Shown piece by piece: positions 14,401 to 25,149 of a stretch of DNA of 64,000 nt (position 1 is the stretch's first letter; the number at the start of each line of letters is the position of its first letter). The DNA is from Oopsacas minuta. Its lineage: Eukaryota; Porifera; Hexactinellida; Lyssacinosida; Leucopsacidae. The notes below the pieces were generated by a model. That model searched no databases. It worked only from the letters and a program-made list of their open reading frames with translations, and was not told the origin of the DNA. The stretch lies in the NCBI GenBank assembly GCA_024704765.1, contig JAKMXF010000327.1, positions 141,360-205,359 of the forward strand, read 5' to 3'. Both the position numbers and the translations under genes were made by a program.

Positions 14401-17400
14401 TAGGATCATGGCTCTAGCAACCCCACTATATCCTACACCTTTGTAGGTGTAATTGCGCAAATTAGAATATAAATTGGATTCTAAAAAGCATGAACTGTTT
14501 GAACAATTCTCTCAATTGGATGCCTATTTTTCTGGAGCCCATTTAGTTATACATTATGAACACAACCAAATTTCACAATTTACATGGTAACTGTAATAAA
14601 CTGAGGCATGTATATGGAATATGATATCAAATGATAATTTAATACAAACCAGGGGCGTAACTAGCATTGAGACAGAGGAGGTAATTGCCTCGTTGCATCG
14701 CTTTCTCACCCTTTTGCCTGATCCTCTTATTGTTAAGGATATTTTAAAGATGCAAATATTCATCCTTGCCTCTCGCTCTGAGATTTATAGTTAACCTCAG
14801 CAAGCTAACGTACCCTAATATATCTACTACAGTCTACAGAATCCTGGGGAGTTACTGTGATTCAATACATTTCATATTAATGTAGTTAACTTTGATCAAC
14901 AACGATCCAGAGCTGGTCACGTGGTCATAAATCGCTAGTGCCACCACTTCATCATGGACTATCATAATATTGTTGTGAATCTTGCGATTTTCGAAGTGCT
15001 ACTCTAGGGATCCGAATAAACGAGGGGGGAATATATAGGGAGTTTGGAATCTCCAAAGTATAGAATTAATTTGAATAACTATCACCCATTAACTTACCAC
15101 GATAGCATAATCTAAAATAGATGTACTGATATTCCATAGAAACTAGATAAATCATGAAATCAACAAGCAAAATGATGTGATTAATTAAAGTCAATGTTCG
15201 AAATTTAATAAACGGGGGGAAGCGGGCATTTATTCTGACCCCTAGAGTAATTATCGCGGACAACCAATCAACTACTATGAATCAGTTGTTACGTAAGGTA
15301 CCTTAGATTAAAGCAATCTAGTTTGCAAAGCTCGCTTGATCTTTTTTTCTTTAGTCTGATAAAGTATGATATTTCAATGGGAATTTACATTAAGTTATAT
15401 AATAAGATCCGGGTTCTTACAATGTGCTGAGAAGGACTCACAATATAAATTAATAATTAATTTATTTACCATATATGTACCCTAAGCACTTCTTTATTCA
15501 TACTAAGTATTGTTAAGGTAATCTCCATCATTAAGCAGCTGATGCCCCCGAGCACCTGGAACCAATTATCCTCTAATTAACTGTTCCGTTATATTTGGAA
15601 ACTATTAGAGCACTAATTAAAATACAAACGAATCACTATTAGTAATGTCTCTATCTGTGATGTTAATTGTTAGAACCTAATTAATCTATTATATAATATA
15701 AATCTATCTCCTTGATGGCTAATAAGAACAAATTCTTTTATTTTAAACATAATTATTTATATTTGTAATGCCTAAATTTTATGGACATACTTTTCTTTCC
15801 TCACGACTCATGGAAATTAGTTGCTTCTCTATCCGAAAAGACCATCAATCATGCATTCGAGGCATGAACTGTAGATGTTCTATACACTAAGGCAATGATA
15901 GCTCATGGAATTTTGGATCAGGGTATCAAAATGGCACACTTTTACCGACTAAATGTATTAATGAAATTTAACTACACACATAATCTATATCTGCCAAAAT
16001 TTTCAGGACCAAATGACGTCACCAGATTGCTTACTAGACAATTTTATTACCAAAAATGTACCTTGGAAGCCCTGTAAAGTGTGTATTACATCTACGATTT
16101 CCAATTTTACCAATGGAATTCAGGATATTTTCATACAAATATCAAAAAATTGTCATGATGAAGTTTCTGATGAAGTTATTTCGTCCTGAAATCTTTGCAG
16201 ATATAGATTATGTGTATAGTTCAATATCACTAATACATTTAGTCAGTTAAAAGTGTGTCATTTTGATACTCTAGGAAATAATAGGATTCCATATATAAAT
16301 TCATTGCTATATATCCCTGTCCTGATCCAAAAATTCAATGGACTATCATTGCCTTAGTGTATAGAATGCTATGAGTTGTGTTATTTTGGGGGCAGGCTCC
16401 CCACCTCTTTCTTTGACAAAAACACTACTGACCATTAACTTGGTGTACAGTTGAGCTCGGATAAGTAGCAGCCGCCAATTTTGTGAAATATTAAGATTCA
16501 AAGAAGGTTACAAGGGAATCTTCCTCCTTTATACATTATGTGCTATAATAATACCTCAATGAGTTTGATTTGGGTCGTCGAAATTATTACGCCAGGACAT
16601 GTAGCATATTTTTCGAAGTACGGCCTACAAAACTTTTAACAAATTGTTATTCTAAATGCGTGTAATACATTGATTTTTGTTTTATATTGTCCGAAATAGA
16701 GGGACTTTTTCCTCGAAGGCAACTTGGGAATTTCCGCGTTACACCCTAAACCTAAATGGTTTCCGGGTGGTGTAGCTAGCCTTGGAATACTACTGACACA
16801 CGGGTGGTGCAAAATTAGGGCGGCATTGGTGCGACATTACCTGGCGCAACGTAAAAACAGGTGGCAGAAATACACCATAATAGGTAGTATATGCAAAGAC
16901 ATTTCGTATGTTAATAATCTAATATTCATTCACTATTATCTATCTCTTTTAGTGTTTTTTACAGTCGATTTGGACAATTCAATAGACAAGCCATCAGTTT
17001 CAACCCTATTGACCCTAATCGCAGTACTTATCTTGCAAATCCTTCATTGAGTCCGCCCACTCTTCAAAGCTCCCCTTACATTTCTTCATCGCCCAAACCT
17101 TACATGCAGCTGCAGCCTGACACACCAGGTGAGGCGATTTATTTTATGATATACTACTATCCATTTCCCTGTTTATATATTTAATTACTTACAATTCCTT
17201 TTACATTTTCGCTAGATAACATACGTTCTATTTGTGCCATTCCAATTTCATTGATGAGAACAATTTGTGTCATGAAAAGCTTAGCAAATGTCAATTATCG
17301 CAAAAACTTATTATAGAATTATTCAGAATTACATCCATAGTTGTGGATGTTACATACGTGTTTAGTTTTCATCTTTTTGACAGTTTTATGGCATTCTAAC

Positions 17401-20400
17401 ATGACCTTCTTTCACATTTGTAGTAGCGTTTTTATTCAAATTTTGATAAAAACACTTAAACTAGTTATTCTATATCCTATTTACATTCTATGGGATCGAT
17501 TTAATATACTTTCGAAACGGAAATCTAACACCATTTAGATAATGAACTCCTCCTTCAATTCTACCACATTTCGCATATGTATTTTTATTTACGTAATTCG
17601 TATATTTGCTTTTTCTCTATGTATCTACATAGTACGCACTAACAGCTTACCCGGGGTGATTATTAATTTCATGCTCCGTTAAGAGGGATCTTCCGATCTT
17701 TCAAACACGTTAATCTTTTTATAGTCAGATTTACGGGTATATTCCACGAGTTTTTTAAATTTTTCCCTAACTTACTGTATATTAACAGGGGTCTATTTAT
17801 GCAATGTAGGCAGTTATAATTTTGGACCCCTCAAGGTCCAAACTTATGGAGTTACTATTCGAAGAAATACGATATTTATCATCTGACCTTGACTTTCACT
17901 TAATTTTCTACATTTTTCGCTTAATACGTTGCTCTAATTTAGATACACCTAAATATTGTTATTTCGGAATATTCTTACTAATATGGGTCCCTATTTATAA
18001 ACAATAAGATGAAATATTATCTTCTATGTTACAAATCTTAGAATACTTAATGGCCTAAGACATTATAATTTCTCATGAGATATTGCGTTGAAGGTGTTAA
18101 ATGCTGATCATCTAAATGAAAGAATATTTGGATACCATTCGTGTTACCATTGTTGGAATTTTCCTCGCCTGTGATTAGTATCGGTGTATACTTCTTCTTT
18201 GAAGACAATTCCATTAGGACGAGATCGGAATCTTTTTACAGATTTTTTATGTTGTGGAAAGTTTCATTTGTACTAGTTAATTAAAAACATTCTATTGGAA
18301 GGGGATCAAGGTCTTTTTATTACAAATTTCAATATTGGGGAGGTTTTTTTTGTACTAGCTGCGGATGCGGATATACCTATTTAATATCTCATTGATTCCT
18401 CACCCGTATTGACATAATTATTAGCTCTAAAATAGTGATATGATAGTATACTTTAGGGCATTAGTTCTCAACCTTTTTCTTACGCGGACCTCTTTGGTCC
18501 ATTTTATTGGGTCCGTGGACCCAGGTTGAGAACCACTGCTTGATGGGAATAGCTCATAATTTAACTTCTAGTTTTAGCATAAATATATGTTGTCTTCAAT
18601 AATTCAATAGTAATATCAATATTGCAATAGTTTCTCATGTAATAGTCCCGTGACCAAATTTCTGGGCTACGAAAATTCGGATATTTCGTTTTAGCAGGGA
18701 CGTCACCAGGATTTTTCACCTATGAGGGGCACGAAGTTTCCAAGGGTCAGGACGATGGGCAAGGTGTTTCACGGGTTCAGTAGGATCATGTCCAGTGGCG
18801 GATCAATAAATTTTTAGTTGGTTAGTACCATCCAGCTGGGCAGTTGCGTTGTGTGGCTTTGATATATGGGGGGCACGATTTCAATCTGGTTGTCAACAAG
18901 TTCTAGATGTTTCCTACCAGCTTGAATTCGTGCACCCCAGATTTCAAAGCCTATGGGCGCTGTAAACAATCAGTAAGGTCCAAGAGCCAAACAATTGAAA
19001 GAAATAACGTATGGTATGCAATTGTCCCAGTAAGTTATTTTTTCTGGTCGAGTAATGCTGTGTAGCTCGGAGAATATTTGGGGGGGGCCCGAGTCACATA
19101 TGCACGACGCTACTACAGCTGGGGCTCTTGGGTGCTCTAGGCCTTCCAGTCGTGACGGGGCGTAGCCCTTGGACAATAAGCTATAATAGCTACTACATGA
19201 ATTACGTTTGTACTGCCACGTAGGTTTGAATCTTGAAACAACTTCTCAGTTATATTTAGGAATAAATAGTGAAATCTTTAAACAAACAACGAGAAGTTAT
19301 CAATAATTATTAAACCAATGGAGGCTTCGAACGGAAAATCGTATGATAAACCTTGATATTATAACTTGTATGGTAATTTCTACTTTTACTGTACAGACTA
19401 TACTTTAGTGTAGTGGCCCAGTATTGAAATGGATGGCTATATTTTTTTAACAACTGAAGGGATGCTGGCCCGTTACGCTGAACGGCCTGGGGAAAACACT
19501 GCATTTTCTCAGGGTATAAACACAAAAATATTACCTAGTTCTGCAGATCAATACAAGCTATATCCCTTATTTATGGGTTAGATTAAATAATATTGAGGGT
19601 AAGATGCGAACGAAACGAGCCGAAATTTTCCAGTTTGCAATTTAAACCAAGGGCCCGGTGGAATGCCTAGGGCACGAATTTATCAGGGGCATGCCCCGAA
19701 GCAAGGGTTTACCAGGGGGACATTGCCCTCCTATGCCCTCCCCTTGGCGACGCCTCTGCGTTTTAGCCCAAATATCTATTGGAAAATATATATATGACAC
19801 TGTTAAATACATAACACGGTTGACACTCCCTTGTGAGTTTGACTTGTATATTTACTTTTACTTTTTCCCTCAGATAGTCAATATTTCTACAGCACAGATG
19901 TTCAGCAGCCTTGTATTCCAGTAACCATTAGAGGTCCTTATTATGGATCTCTGAACCAACCTCAACCCATTAGTTACACTACTCAATGGCCTGCTAGTGG
20001 TTTGGTTGCAACTCCTCAGCCTCAGACTTTTACCAATCCTTCCACAGAGTCATCTAGCAGAGGGTTTGAGAGTCCGCAGGTATTTACTCTTAGCTATTAA
20101 ACACAATCTCACTATCTATATATTAATTGCAATTAATCGGGTATGCTAAAATTTTCATGATTACGCGGATGGACCAGGGATTCCATTCTGGGAAACTACG
20201 GCGCTCATCAGCTAAAAGTGATTGATTCTAAAAATTCCTTGTAAAAGTTCAGTGGGCTCATTCATATACTTTTCAATCAACTCTCACGAAGCCTCAGAAA
20301 TTTTGCTAACGGGCCGCACTTGCACACATGTGATTTAAATCATAAATGTATTTGTTACTCTATACCCCCAAATCACAACAAATATTCACAATAAGTTGTT

Positions 20401-20584
20401 GACATTATCAAAATTGGAATCAACGTACTCCATTACCCTATAAAACAGTTGAAACCAAGTTTCTAGGACTATTTAGAAATTTGTTACTTTATATTCATAA
20501 TGAGAACATTAATTTAAAAATATGAGAACTTGAAAATGCCAAATTCGGATTTAGCGTTCATAAATCATTTCCTTGACAACCAAC

Positions 20585-20642
<58 letters not shown>

Positions 20643-20995
20643 TGACTGACAGACAGACAGACAGACAGACAGACTGACAGACAAAATTGCAATTTAATAC
20701 CCAAACTATCATCGTTTTTCAAACCTCAAGTCTTGAAATAACCCATTTATTAATCGTTATACTCAAATAGAATCTTCCAAGCAGTGTAACTGGTGTGTTA
20801 GCTCCCTCACTAATGCCAGTGTTAGCACAACAACCTAACCAACAGACTCAATCACTCCAATTAATTCAGCAAACTCCCCAATGCTTCCCTCTTACTATCC
20901 AGCAGCCAGTTGAATCTACAAACCAGAACACGCAACCTCAATCATACACAAGTTCTACATGCACAGCCTCAACGAGTCATGGACAGGCTTACTAG
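2454..20995 (+). CDS. T-box transcription factor, eight-exon model
   Basis: A DNA-binding transcription factor of the T-box family, expected to act in the nucleus in developmental gene control. Proposed coding exons: 2454-2487, 11288-11561, 11704-11971, 13660-13797, 14083-14162, 16965-17128, 19874-20079 and 20771-20995. All introns are GT-AG and all junction phases agree, giving 1389 nt or 462 residues. The T-domain spans roughly residues 85-255. It starts with LWNEF and NEMIITKVGR and includes RYKYHENEW, VAGKAEP, YVHPDTP, LNSMHKYVPR, AVTAYQNQK and NPFAKGFR. The tail is rich in Q, P, S and T, as in an activation region. The domain is divergent (for example GSEIM where most members have a tryptophan), so I do not assign a subfamily such as Brachyury, Tbx1 or Tbx2-5. 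Exons 2-8 are strong; exon 1 is the weak point. Confidence 0.85.
3020..3540. repeat. Dispersed palindromic repeat family A, copy 1
   Basis: Arms at 3331-3390 and about 3405-3468 are inverted copies (TTCTATTGGGACGAGATC against its complement). The outer part carries TATCCGCATCC and ends near TTACAGGCGACGGAAAATCC. A second full-length copy lies in opposite orientation at 18140-18700 and a partial copy at 10055-10220. It has no coding capacity, so it is a non-autonomous element of unknown superfamily. Confidence 0.8.
3713..3900. repeat. Pogo/Tc1-like MITE
   Basis: A 188-bp segment whose ends are imperfect inverted repeats: CAGTGGAACCTCCTCAATC on the left, and GAACCTCATTAATAC when the right end is reverse-complemented. 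TA lies next to both ends, the usual Tc1/mariner/pogo target. It is non-coding. Confidence 0.6.
5891..6068. repeat. Pogo/Tc1-like MITE with TA ends
   Basis: Terminal inverted repeats CAGTATACTCTCGTTATAAC and CAGTAAACTCCCGTTATGAC match at 17 of 20 positions and are flanked by TA. A short frame crossing it is accidental. Confidence 0.75.
7471..7547. repeat. 77-bp MITE
   Basis: Ends CAGTAAAACTCGGATAAG and, on the complement, CAGTAGAATTCGGCTAG form imperfect inverted repeats. A related sequence frames the nested stack at 25.8 and 29.4 kb. Confidence 0.55.
7594..7686. repeat. Two adjoining 7-bp repeat tracts
   Basis: About six copies of ATATGAT pass directly into about seven copies of GTTTGAT. 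Both units are 7 bp, so the second tract looks like a diverged, re-amplified version of the first. Confidence 0.9.
8747..8973. repeat. MITE with CCGTATT..CTGAATAA ends
   Basis: The left end CCAGTATTTCTCTGAATAAG and the reverse-complemented right end CCGTATTGCTCTGAATAAG are near-identical inverted repeats next to TA. A relative with similar ends occupies T-box intron 4 (13856-14020). Confidence 0.75.
10055..10220. repeat. Family A repeat, partial copy 3
   Basis: Shares TATATCCGCATCCC at one side and TTACAGGCAACGAAAGTTCC at the other with copies 1 and 2, in the orientation of copy 1. The middle is shortened. Confidence 0.6.
10655..11180. repeat. Modular repeat family B, tandem monomers and tail
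   Basis: Contains the recurring monomer signature ATAG[C/T]CGTTGAA ... TTTGTTTACTTTATATTC ... AACAACAATAA, then CCTTGACGACAAACAAAC and CAATTGAGATT. The tail module is repeated at 11090-11180. The same modules occur at 12802-13395, 20340-20700, 26963-27268 and 28960-29146. Confidence 0.7.
11288..11561 (+). CDS. T-box gene exon 2 (linker and start of T-domain)
   Basis: Opens after the acceptor TTATTAG and closes at AAAGTTGGAAG|GTATTA. It encodes a Ser/Pro/Gln-rich linker followed by the first T-domain strand (LWNEFSQAQNEMIITKVGR). The last codon is split and completed by exon 3. Confidence 0.9.
11704..11971 (+). CDS. T-box gene exon 3 (T-domain core)
   Basis: After a 142-bp intron (11562-11703, GTATTA...CTCTTAG) this exon encodes NLFPVIKIKVERLNPDEIYK through RYKYHENEWVVAGKAEP, YVHPDTPSKG and the start of the NSMHKY block. 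It ends GGATAT|GTAAGT in phase 0. Its base composition is less AT-rich than the introns. Confidence 0.95.
12802..13395. repeat. Modular repeat family B, near-complete copy
   Basis: About 594 bp within T-box intron 3. It starts TACGAGCATTTGGCTCGTC, followed by a GC-richer hairpin-prone head (CTTCGGCGCATTGCGCTTCG). Then come two monomers of about 125 bp (12966-13090 and 13112-13215), a tail module, and an ACAAACAAAC microsatellite closing with CAATTGAGATTTGA. The head and monomers recur at 26963-27268 and the tail at 28960-29146, where a hAT element splits them. It is non-coding. The layout of head, tandem core and microsatellite resembles non-autonomous Helitron-type elements, but no diagnostic Helitron ends were seen. 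Confidence 0.75.
13660..13797 (+). CDS. T-box gene exon 4
   Basis: Encodes ITLNSMHKYVPRVTISIKHM through FYAVTAYQNQK, the central dimer and DNA-contact segment of the T-domain. Acceptor TATTTACAG, donor AAAG|GTAATT, 46 whole codons. Confidence 0.95.
13856..14020. repeat. MITE in T-box intron 4
   Basis: Ends CAGTATTACCTCGAATAATC and, on the complement, CCGTATTCCCTCAAATATTA are inverted repeats flanked by TA. It fills more than half of the 285-bp intron 13798-14082. Confidence 0.6.
14083..14162 (+). CDS. T-box gene exon 5 (end of T-domain)
   Basis: Encodes VTQLKIKYNPFAKGFRGSEL, the conserved C-terminal end of the T-domain including the NPFAKGFR block. Acceptor TTTATAG, donor TCAAG|GTATGT; the final codon is split. 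Confidence 0.95.
14163..16964 (+). other. T-box intron 5, no gene seen
   Basis: AT-rich, no recognised coding sequence. A hAT-like end (CAGGGGCGTAACTAG) lies near 14653. Short frames in this stretch resemble no known protein. Confidence 0.5.
16965..17128 (+). CDS. T-box gene exon 6
   Basis: Acceptor TTTTTTACAG, donor CACCAG|GTGAGG. It encodes a Ser/Pro/Asn-rich region just after the T-domain (RFGQFNRQAISFNPIDP ... YISSSPKPYMQLQPDTP). Its reading phase continues exactly from exon 5 and into exon 7. No known motif was seen. Confidence 0.85.
18140..18700. repeat. Family A repeat copy 2, interrupted by a hAT MITE
   Basis: Reverse-orientation relative of 3020-3540, sharing TTGGAATTTTCCTCGCCTGT, GGACGAGATCGGAATC, GCGGATGCGGATATACC and ATAGCTCATAATTT. 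The copy is broken at 18459-18539 by a short hAT-type MITE; outside that insert the two sides line up with copy 1. Confidence 0.75.
18459..18539. repeat. 81-bp hAT-type MITE
   Basis: Ends CATTAGTTCTCAACC and, on the complement, CAGTGGTTCTCAACC match the widespread hAT end CAGTGGTTCTCAACC. The flanks CTTTAGGG and CTTGATGG are a plausible 8-bp target duplication (6 of 8). Removing it restores the family A sequence. Confidence 0.75.
19874..20079 (+). CDS. T-box gene exon 7
   Basis: Acceptor TTTTTCCCTCAG, donor CCGCAG|GTATTT. It encodes a Gln/Pro/Thr/Ser-rich segment (SQYFYSTDVQQPCIPVTIRG ... SSSRGFESPQ). The phase joins exons 6 and 8 without a stop. It is probably part of a transactivation region, inferred from composition only. 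Confidence 0.85.
20340..20700. repeat. Family B repeat with (ACAG)n tract in T-box intron 7
   Basis: Carries the family B monomer (TTTGTTACTTTATATTCATA, then GAGAACTTGAAAATGCC) and then a long ACAG microsatellite at about 20585-20684 with two ACTG interruptions. It ends 70 bp before exon 8. Confidence 0.8.
20771..20995 (+). CDS. T-box gene exon 8 and stop
   Basis: The acceptor ACTCAAATAG opens a 74-codon exon ending in TAG at 20993-20995. The product is strongly Gln/Thr/Ser/Pro-rich (MPVLAQQPNQQTQSLQLIQQ ... STSHGQAY). The in-frame ATG at 20795 is internal and not a start. Confidence 0.85.
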   Translation, partial: NLPSSVTGVLAPSLMPVLAQQPNQQTQSLQLIQQTPQCFPLTIQQPVESTNQNTQPQSYTSSTCTASTSHGQAY

Positions 20996-22882
20996 TATTG
21001 CAGCTTCAGTAATATATGCACAGCAGCTGTTGTTCCTAGCTCAGTTTAGTATTATTATGTGATTTATCCACTAACGTTAGCTAGCTATATTCATGCATGC
21101 AGGAGCACTGCATTATATTTTTATCTGTCCCATTTATACTGTATTTTTATTTATTTGAAGAATGTTTTTGTAGTGCAGTTACATTTGTACAATCACCACT
21201 TGGTTATGAGTTGCTTGCACATATTTGCATTATTGTTTAAGTGGCATATAGAGAATTAGATATTATCATTTACCTTATTATATAGGAAATTTATACGATT
21301 TGGGCTAAAGATTTAACATTTAATTCATATGTCAAAGCTGCCAACCGAACAGAGATTCCCTGTACAGATTTTTCCCATTTTGGTTCTGTACAGGTGTGAT
21401 GGATTTAATACATTTGTACAGGCATTTTTGTCGTTGAGACGAACTCACTGATAGTGAGTCTAATAAATACCTAAACATGTGCATTTGTTGTGTAAATTAC
21501 AGTTCTTTTTCAAGCTTACAGTGATTCCTTATACAGAAAACATTGGATTTAACAACACCCATTTAGTCAGTCCCAAAAGGTCAGTTTATGGCAAGAAAGT
21601 GAAAATAAGTTATAAGCGAGTTGTCTTTACTATGCGTCAACCATATATAATATGATTATAACATGCTATGGATTCTGCACTAACCACATAATCAGGGATG
21701 TCAGATTTGTCTTAGTGGTTTTAACCAAGTTTTTCCCATTGTCCTGTCCCAAACCTGTTCCAGACGGACAAACCCCCACCAAGGTATCTTTTACGGTGAA
21801 GTAACTATGTCTGGAGTGTTCCAACCCATTCTTAGCTATGCTGGAATTATGTACATTTAGTGCAAATAAGGTTATTCTATATTATTATTATTGTGATTTC
21901 AAGGTCAAATATATTTCAATACTTAACTTCCATAAGGCATCAAAGAATGATATGGTTTAACATATTAATGCTTACTAGAAATATATTTCGACACATTCCT
22001 TAAATTCGTTAGCAAATAATGGTTGATAATTTGTTGGTCTACAATTATGCAATATATTTATTCGGGCCAAAATGCACCGAATCTGTTCCATCTGGCTGCA
22101 TATCCCTAGTCCAGTTACCGTCAGGCCTTATATAGAGTAAGATATGGTATTTGGTTTTCACGCGCGCGGAGTACGCATCTTTAGGGTTACACAATAATTT
22201 AGTTGTACGGGTTTACTTCACAAATTTATTCTTATATCTGGAATCTTTTCCAGTTCTAATGAGTATAGGGTTGCCACTTGCCAAGCGTCCGGTTTTCGAG
22301 CAATCTGTCAGGCGTACGGTTTGGGTTTTCTAATGTCCGGTTTTTAGAATATCCAAGTTTGGGAAATATTTTATGAACAGTGCTACGTATTTGTTATGTC
22401 TCTTTTCTTTTAAGAGTTCATTTCGGATTACCCTTTCCTTGGGTGGTAACCACCTTACCTTGATTCATACTATAGAACATCAATTATCCGAACATGATGC
22501 GACCGAGGGAATAACTGAAATTATACTGCATTATATGCCAGATTCGACTGATAATTAACAAAGTACATTAGTTTTAGGGTGAGGCTATTGACATCGACCG
22601 GTCGGTGTCACTTCGTTATTTTTATATATTAGTCTGTATTACTGATTAAAGTGATTACGTCCCTAAATATGGTGAAATAGTTTTCTCAGGTATATTATCA
22701 TATTTCACACCATATCCCCAGTATATATCAGGCAGTAGCAAGTAGATTTTGATTGGTTAGGTTGATCCATACTTAAATATGATACTACCAAAGTTAGTCC
22801 GTTTGACTAATACTATTTGTATTAGCAGTCCAAATGTTGATTCGGATGAAACCTGACGAACCTGACTCTCCTACTGTCATGC
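20996..22882. other. T-box 3' UTR and intergenic DNA
   Basis: The first several hundred bases after the stop are probably the T-box 3' UTR. An AATAAA at 21462-21467 is a candidate polyadenylation signal. Beyond it I see AT-rich DNA without a recognisable gene; open frames at 22.1-22.6 kb have no familiar content. Confidence 0.45.
21462..21467 (+). terminator. Candidate polyadenylation signal of the T-box gene
   Basis: AATAAA 467 bp after the stop codon on the coding strand. The hexamer is common in AT-rich DNA, so without transcript evidence this is only a candidate. Confidence 0.35.
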
Positions 22883-23438
22883 ATATAATCATATAATCAT
22901 ATAATCATATAATCATATAATCATATAATTAATCATATAATCATATAATTAATCATATAATCATATAATCAATCATATAATCGTATAATCGTATAATCAT
23001 ATAATCATATAATCAATCATATAATCATATAATCATATAATCAATCATATAATCATATAATCATATAATCAATCATATAATCATATAATCAATCATATAA
23101 TCATATAATCAATCATATAATCGTATAATCGTATAATCATATAATCATATAATCATATAATCAATCATATAATCATATAATCATATAATCATATAATCAA
23201 TCATATAATCATATAATCATATAATCAATCATATAATCATATAATCATATAATCAATCATATAATCATATAATCATATAATCATATAATCATATCATATA
23301 ATCAATCATATAATCATATAATCAATCATATAATCATATAATCATATAATCAATCATATAATCATATAATCATATAATCATATCATATAATCATATAATC
23401 ATATCATATAATCAATCATATAATCATATAATCATATA
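22883..23438. repeat. ATAATCAT satellite array, about 556 bp
   Basis: Dozens of copies of the 8-bp unit ATAATCAT. They are interrupted at semi-regular steps by a 12-bp variant (ATAATCAATCAT), by ATAATCGT variants in two blocks, and by truncated ATATCAT units. The variants recur in the same order, so a higher-order repeat is present. Confidence 0.97.
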
Positions 23439-23529
23439 TTTACTACTTCCAAAAGTATCATTTCACCTGAAATCTAATAAACAAGTATATTATAACGAAA
23501 ATATAGAAACTTAGTAGTAGTGAGATGGC

Positions 23530-24420
23530 TGCTGTTGCTTTTTGCTAATAGTATTTCGATTCTAGGTGAAGTCTTTGAAAGAGCCACAATCATATCGTGC
23601 CCGACATTTAGTCTGTCCCTCGCGTTAGTCTTCATTGTTAAAAGTGCTGATAATCCCGATTGACAGAACTATGTCGTGACATACGGGACTAGCACTTGAA
23701 AAGCTACACTAATTTGGCACCAAAATTCGTTTAACTCATCGGTTCAAAATCAGTGCTTAGTTTCTGATTTTGACGCAATCAAGAAGCTCGTCTTTTGCTC
23801 GATCGTTTTCACTCATTTGTTCGAGAAAGAGAACGGACACCTCACCCAAGCGCTCAATTTTAGGTGATCAGTCTCAGAATAGCCTTAGAACTTATGTTGC
23901 AGAGTTCCCAGATGTGTAATAATATTTGCACGAAACATTGATCCTGCAAGATGGGACAAACCAGAAGTAAGTTCATCTAAAGGAGTGAGATGTTCAAAAA
24001 ATTCGATATTCCGAATATATCTGCAAGGTATGTTAGAGAAAGCTCAAAGTTTGTGTCAATGAAATCATGAAGCAAATGAGAGTCTTTTTCATGCAAAAAT
24101 ATCTTAATTAACTCCCTAAGTTCAAAGATCCATGTTAGGACTCTCCTCTGGTAAGCCAGCGTACTTCTGTATGAAAGAGGAGGATACTATGCTCAGCATT
24201 TATTTATTCCCACAGTACTTTGAACACTGTCATCTTGCTCTGATATAGTTCACAACATTGAAGACAATATTCAAAACTTCCTCTAGACTGGCAGGAAGTG
24301 ATTTTGATGCTAGAGCATGTTTATGAAGGGAACAGTGACTGGATATTACAATTGGACTTTATTTTTAACGAGAGCTGTAATTCCTGATTATTTTCCTATA
24401 ATACTAAATTTAATCACAGC
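23530..24420 (-). pseudogene. Decayed hAT transposase, ZBED/SCAND3-like C-terminal half
   Basis: Minus-strand conceptual reading with many stops and shifts still shows the C-terminal landmarks of the hAT family that gave rise to SCAND3, ZBED5 and FAM200. In order these are a CSLHKHALASK-like helix (24.3 kb), a LLFHTEVRWLTRGE block (24.13-24.19 kb) and a DRLNVGHDMIVALSKTSPRI tail (23.55-23.62 kb). The usual functional form is a DNA-cutting nuclease for cut-and-paste transposition; this copy cannot make one. Ends are not defined. Confidence 0.75.
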
Positions 24421-24849
24421 AATCAGGAAAATATGACCAAATTAACGAAGGGGGACTCTAAATATTAAATGTCCATACATAAAACACCGTTGAATCTAGA
24501 TGAGCCATAACTTTCTAACCAATGGAATTGAAAGCTAATATTTGATAAATTCCTCAGCCATATAGGGTAAGGTTTGGGTAAAATATTAGGACTCTATAAT
24601 CTTGACTTATAATTTAATTAATAAATTTATATAATCTCATTCAATAACTAGACAATTCACTTTCTTTTAATCTAATCAGATTTGACAGATAAATCACCGC
24701 CCATTTGATGTTGCACACAGGTTTATACTGTCTTGTCCTTTCGTTGTGGTATTTTTCCCAGATATGGCCGAATACAAATATAGCGTCTTCCATAGCGTAG
24801 ATGATTTATCGTGGATATTCATCTTCATTAGCATTCATAGTTTTTCGTT

Positions 24850-25140
24850 AAGTACCCCTTGGTTATCTGAGCACCTTCGTCTTTGAATAAAAAGTTTGGT
24901 GTTCTGAGCTCTAAATTGTACTTTTATTTATGAAATGCACAGCTTGAGGATATACGAAATGTGTATTTTTATATTGGAATATTTGATATTTATGCTAATA
25001 TGGGGCTAAAATCACCACATCATTCAGAAAATTAGTACTTATGTAATCTGCAGCTCCATTCTAGTCTCAGAGGAATTTGGACAATTTCACAAACTAATTT
25101 GTTTCCTGCTGTTAGGATAATCCAGGGTCTACTGTACTAC
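24850..25140. repeat. Pogo-like repeat, relative of 49070-49300
   Basis: Starts AGTACCCCTTGGTTATCTGA and shares TTGAAAT/ATGAAAT..CACAGCT, AAGGATAT and TTGGAATATTTGA blocks in the same order with 49070-49300. It ends GATAATCCAGGGTCTACTGTA, a plausible inverted end. It is non-coding here and sits between two transposase fossils. Confidence 0.6.
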
Positions 25141-25149
25141 TGTTATTAG

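Noticed and set aside
18459-18539. Small hairpin RNA gene
   Set aside because: The inverted ends match the hAT terminus consensus and an 8-bp duplication flanks it, so a MITE explains it better.
22883-23438. CRISPR-like regular repeats
   Set aside because: Units are 8-12 bp with no unique spacers and no cas-like gene; the DNA is eukaryotic. It is a simple satellite.
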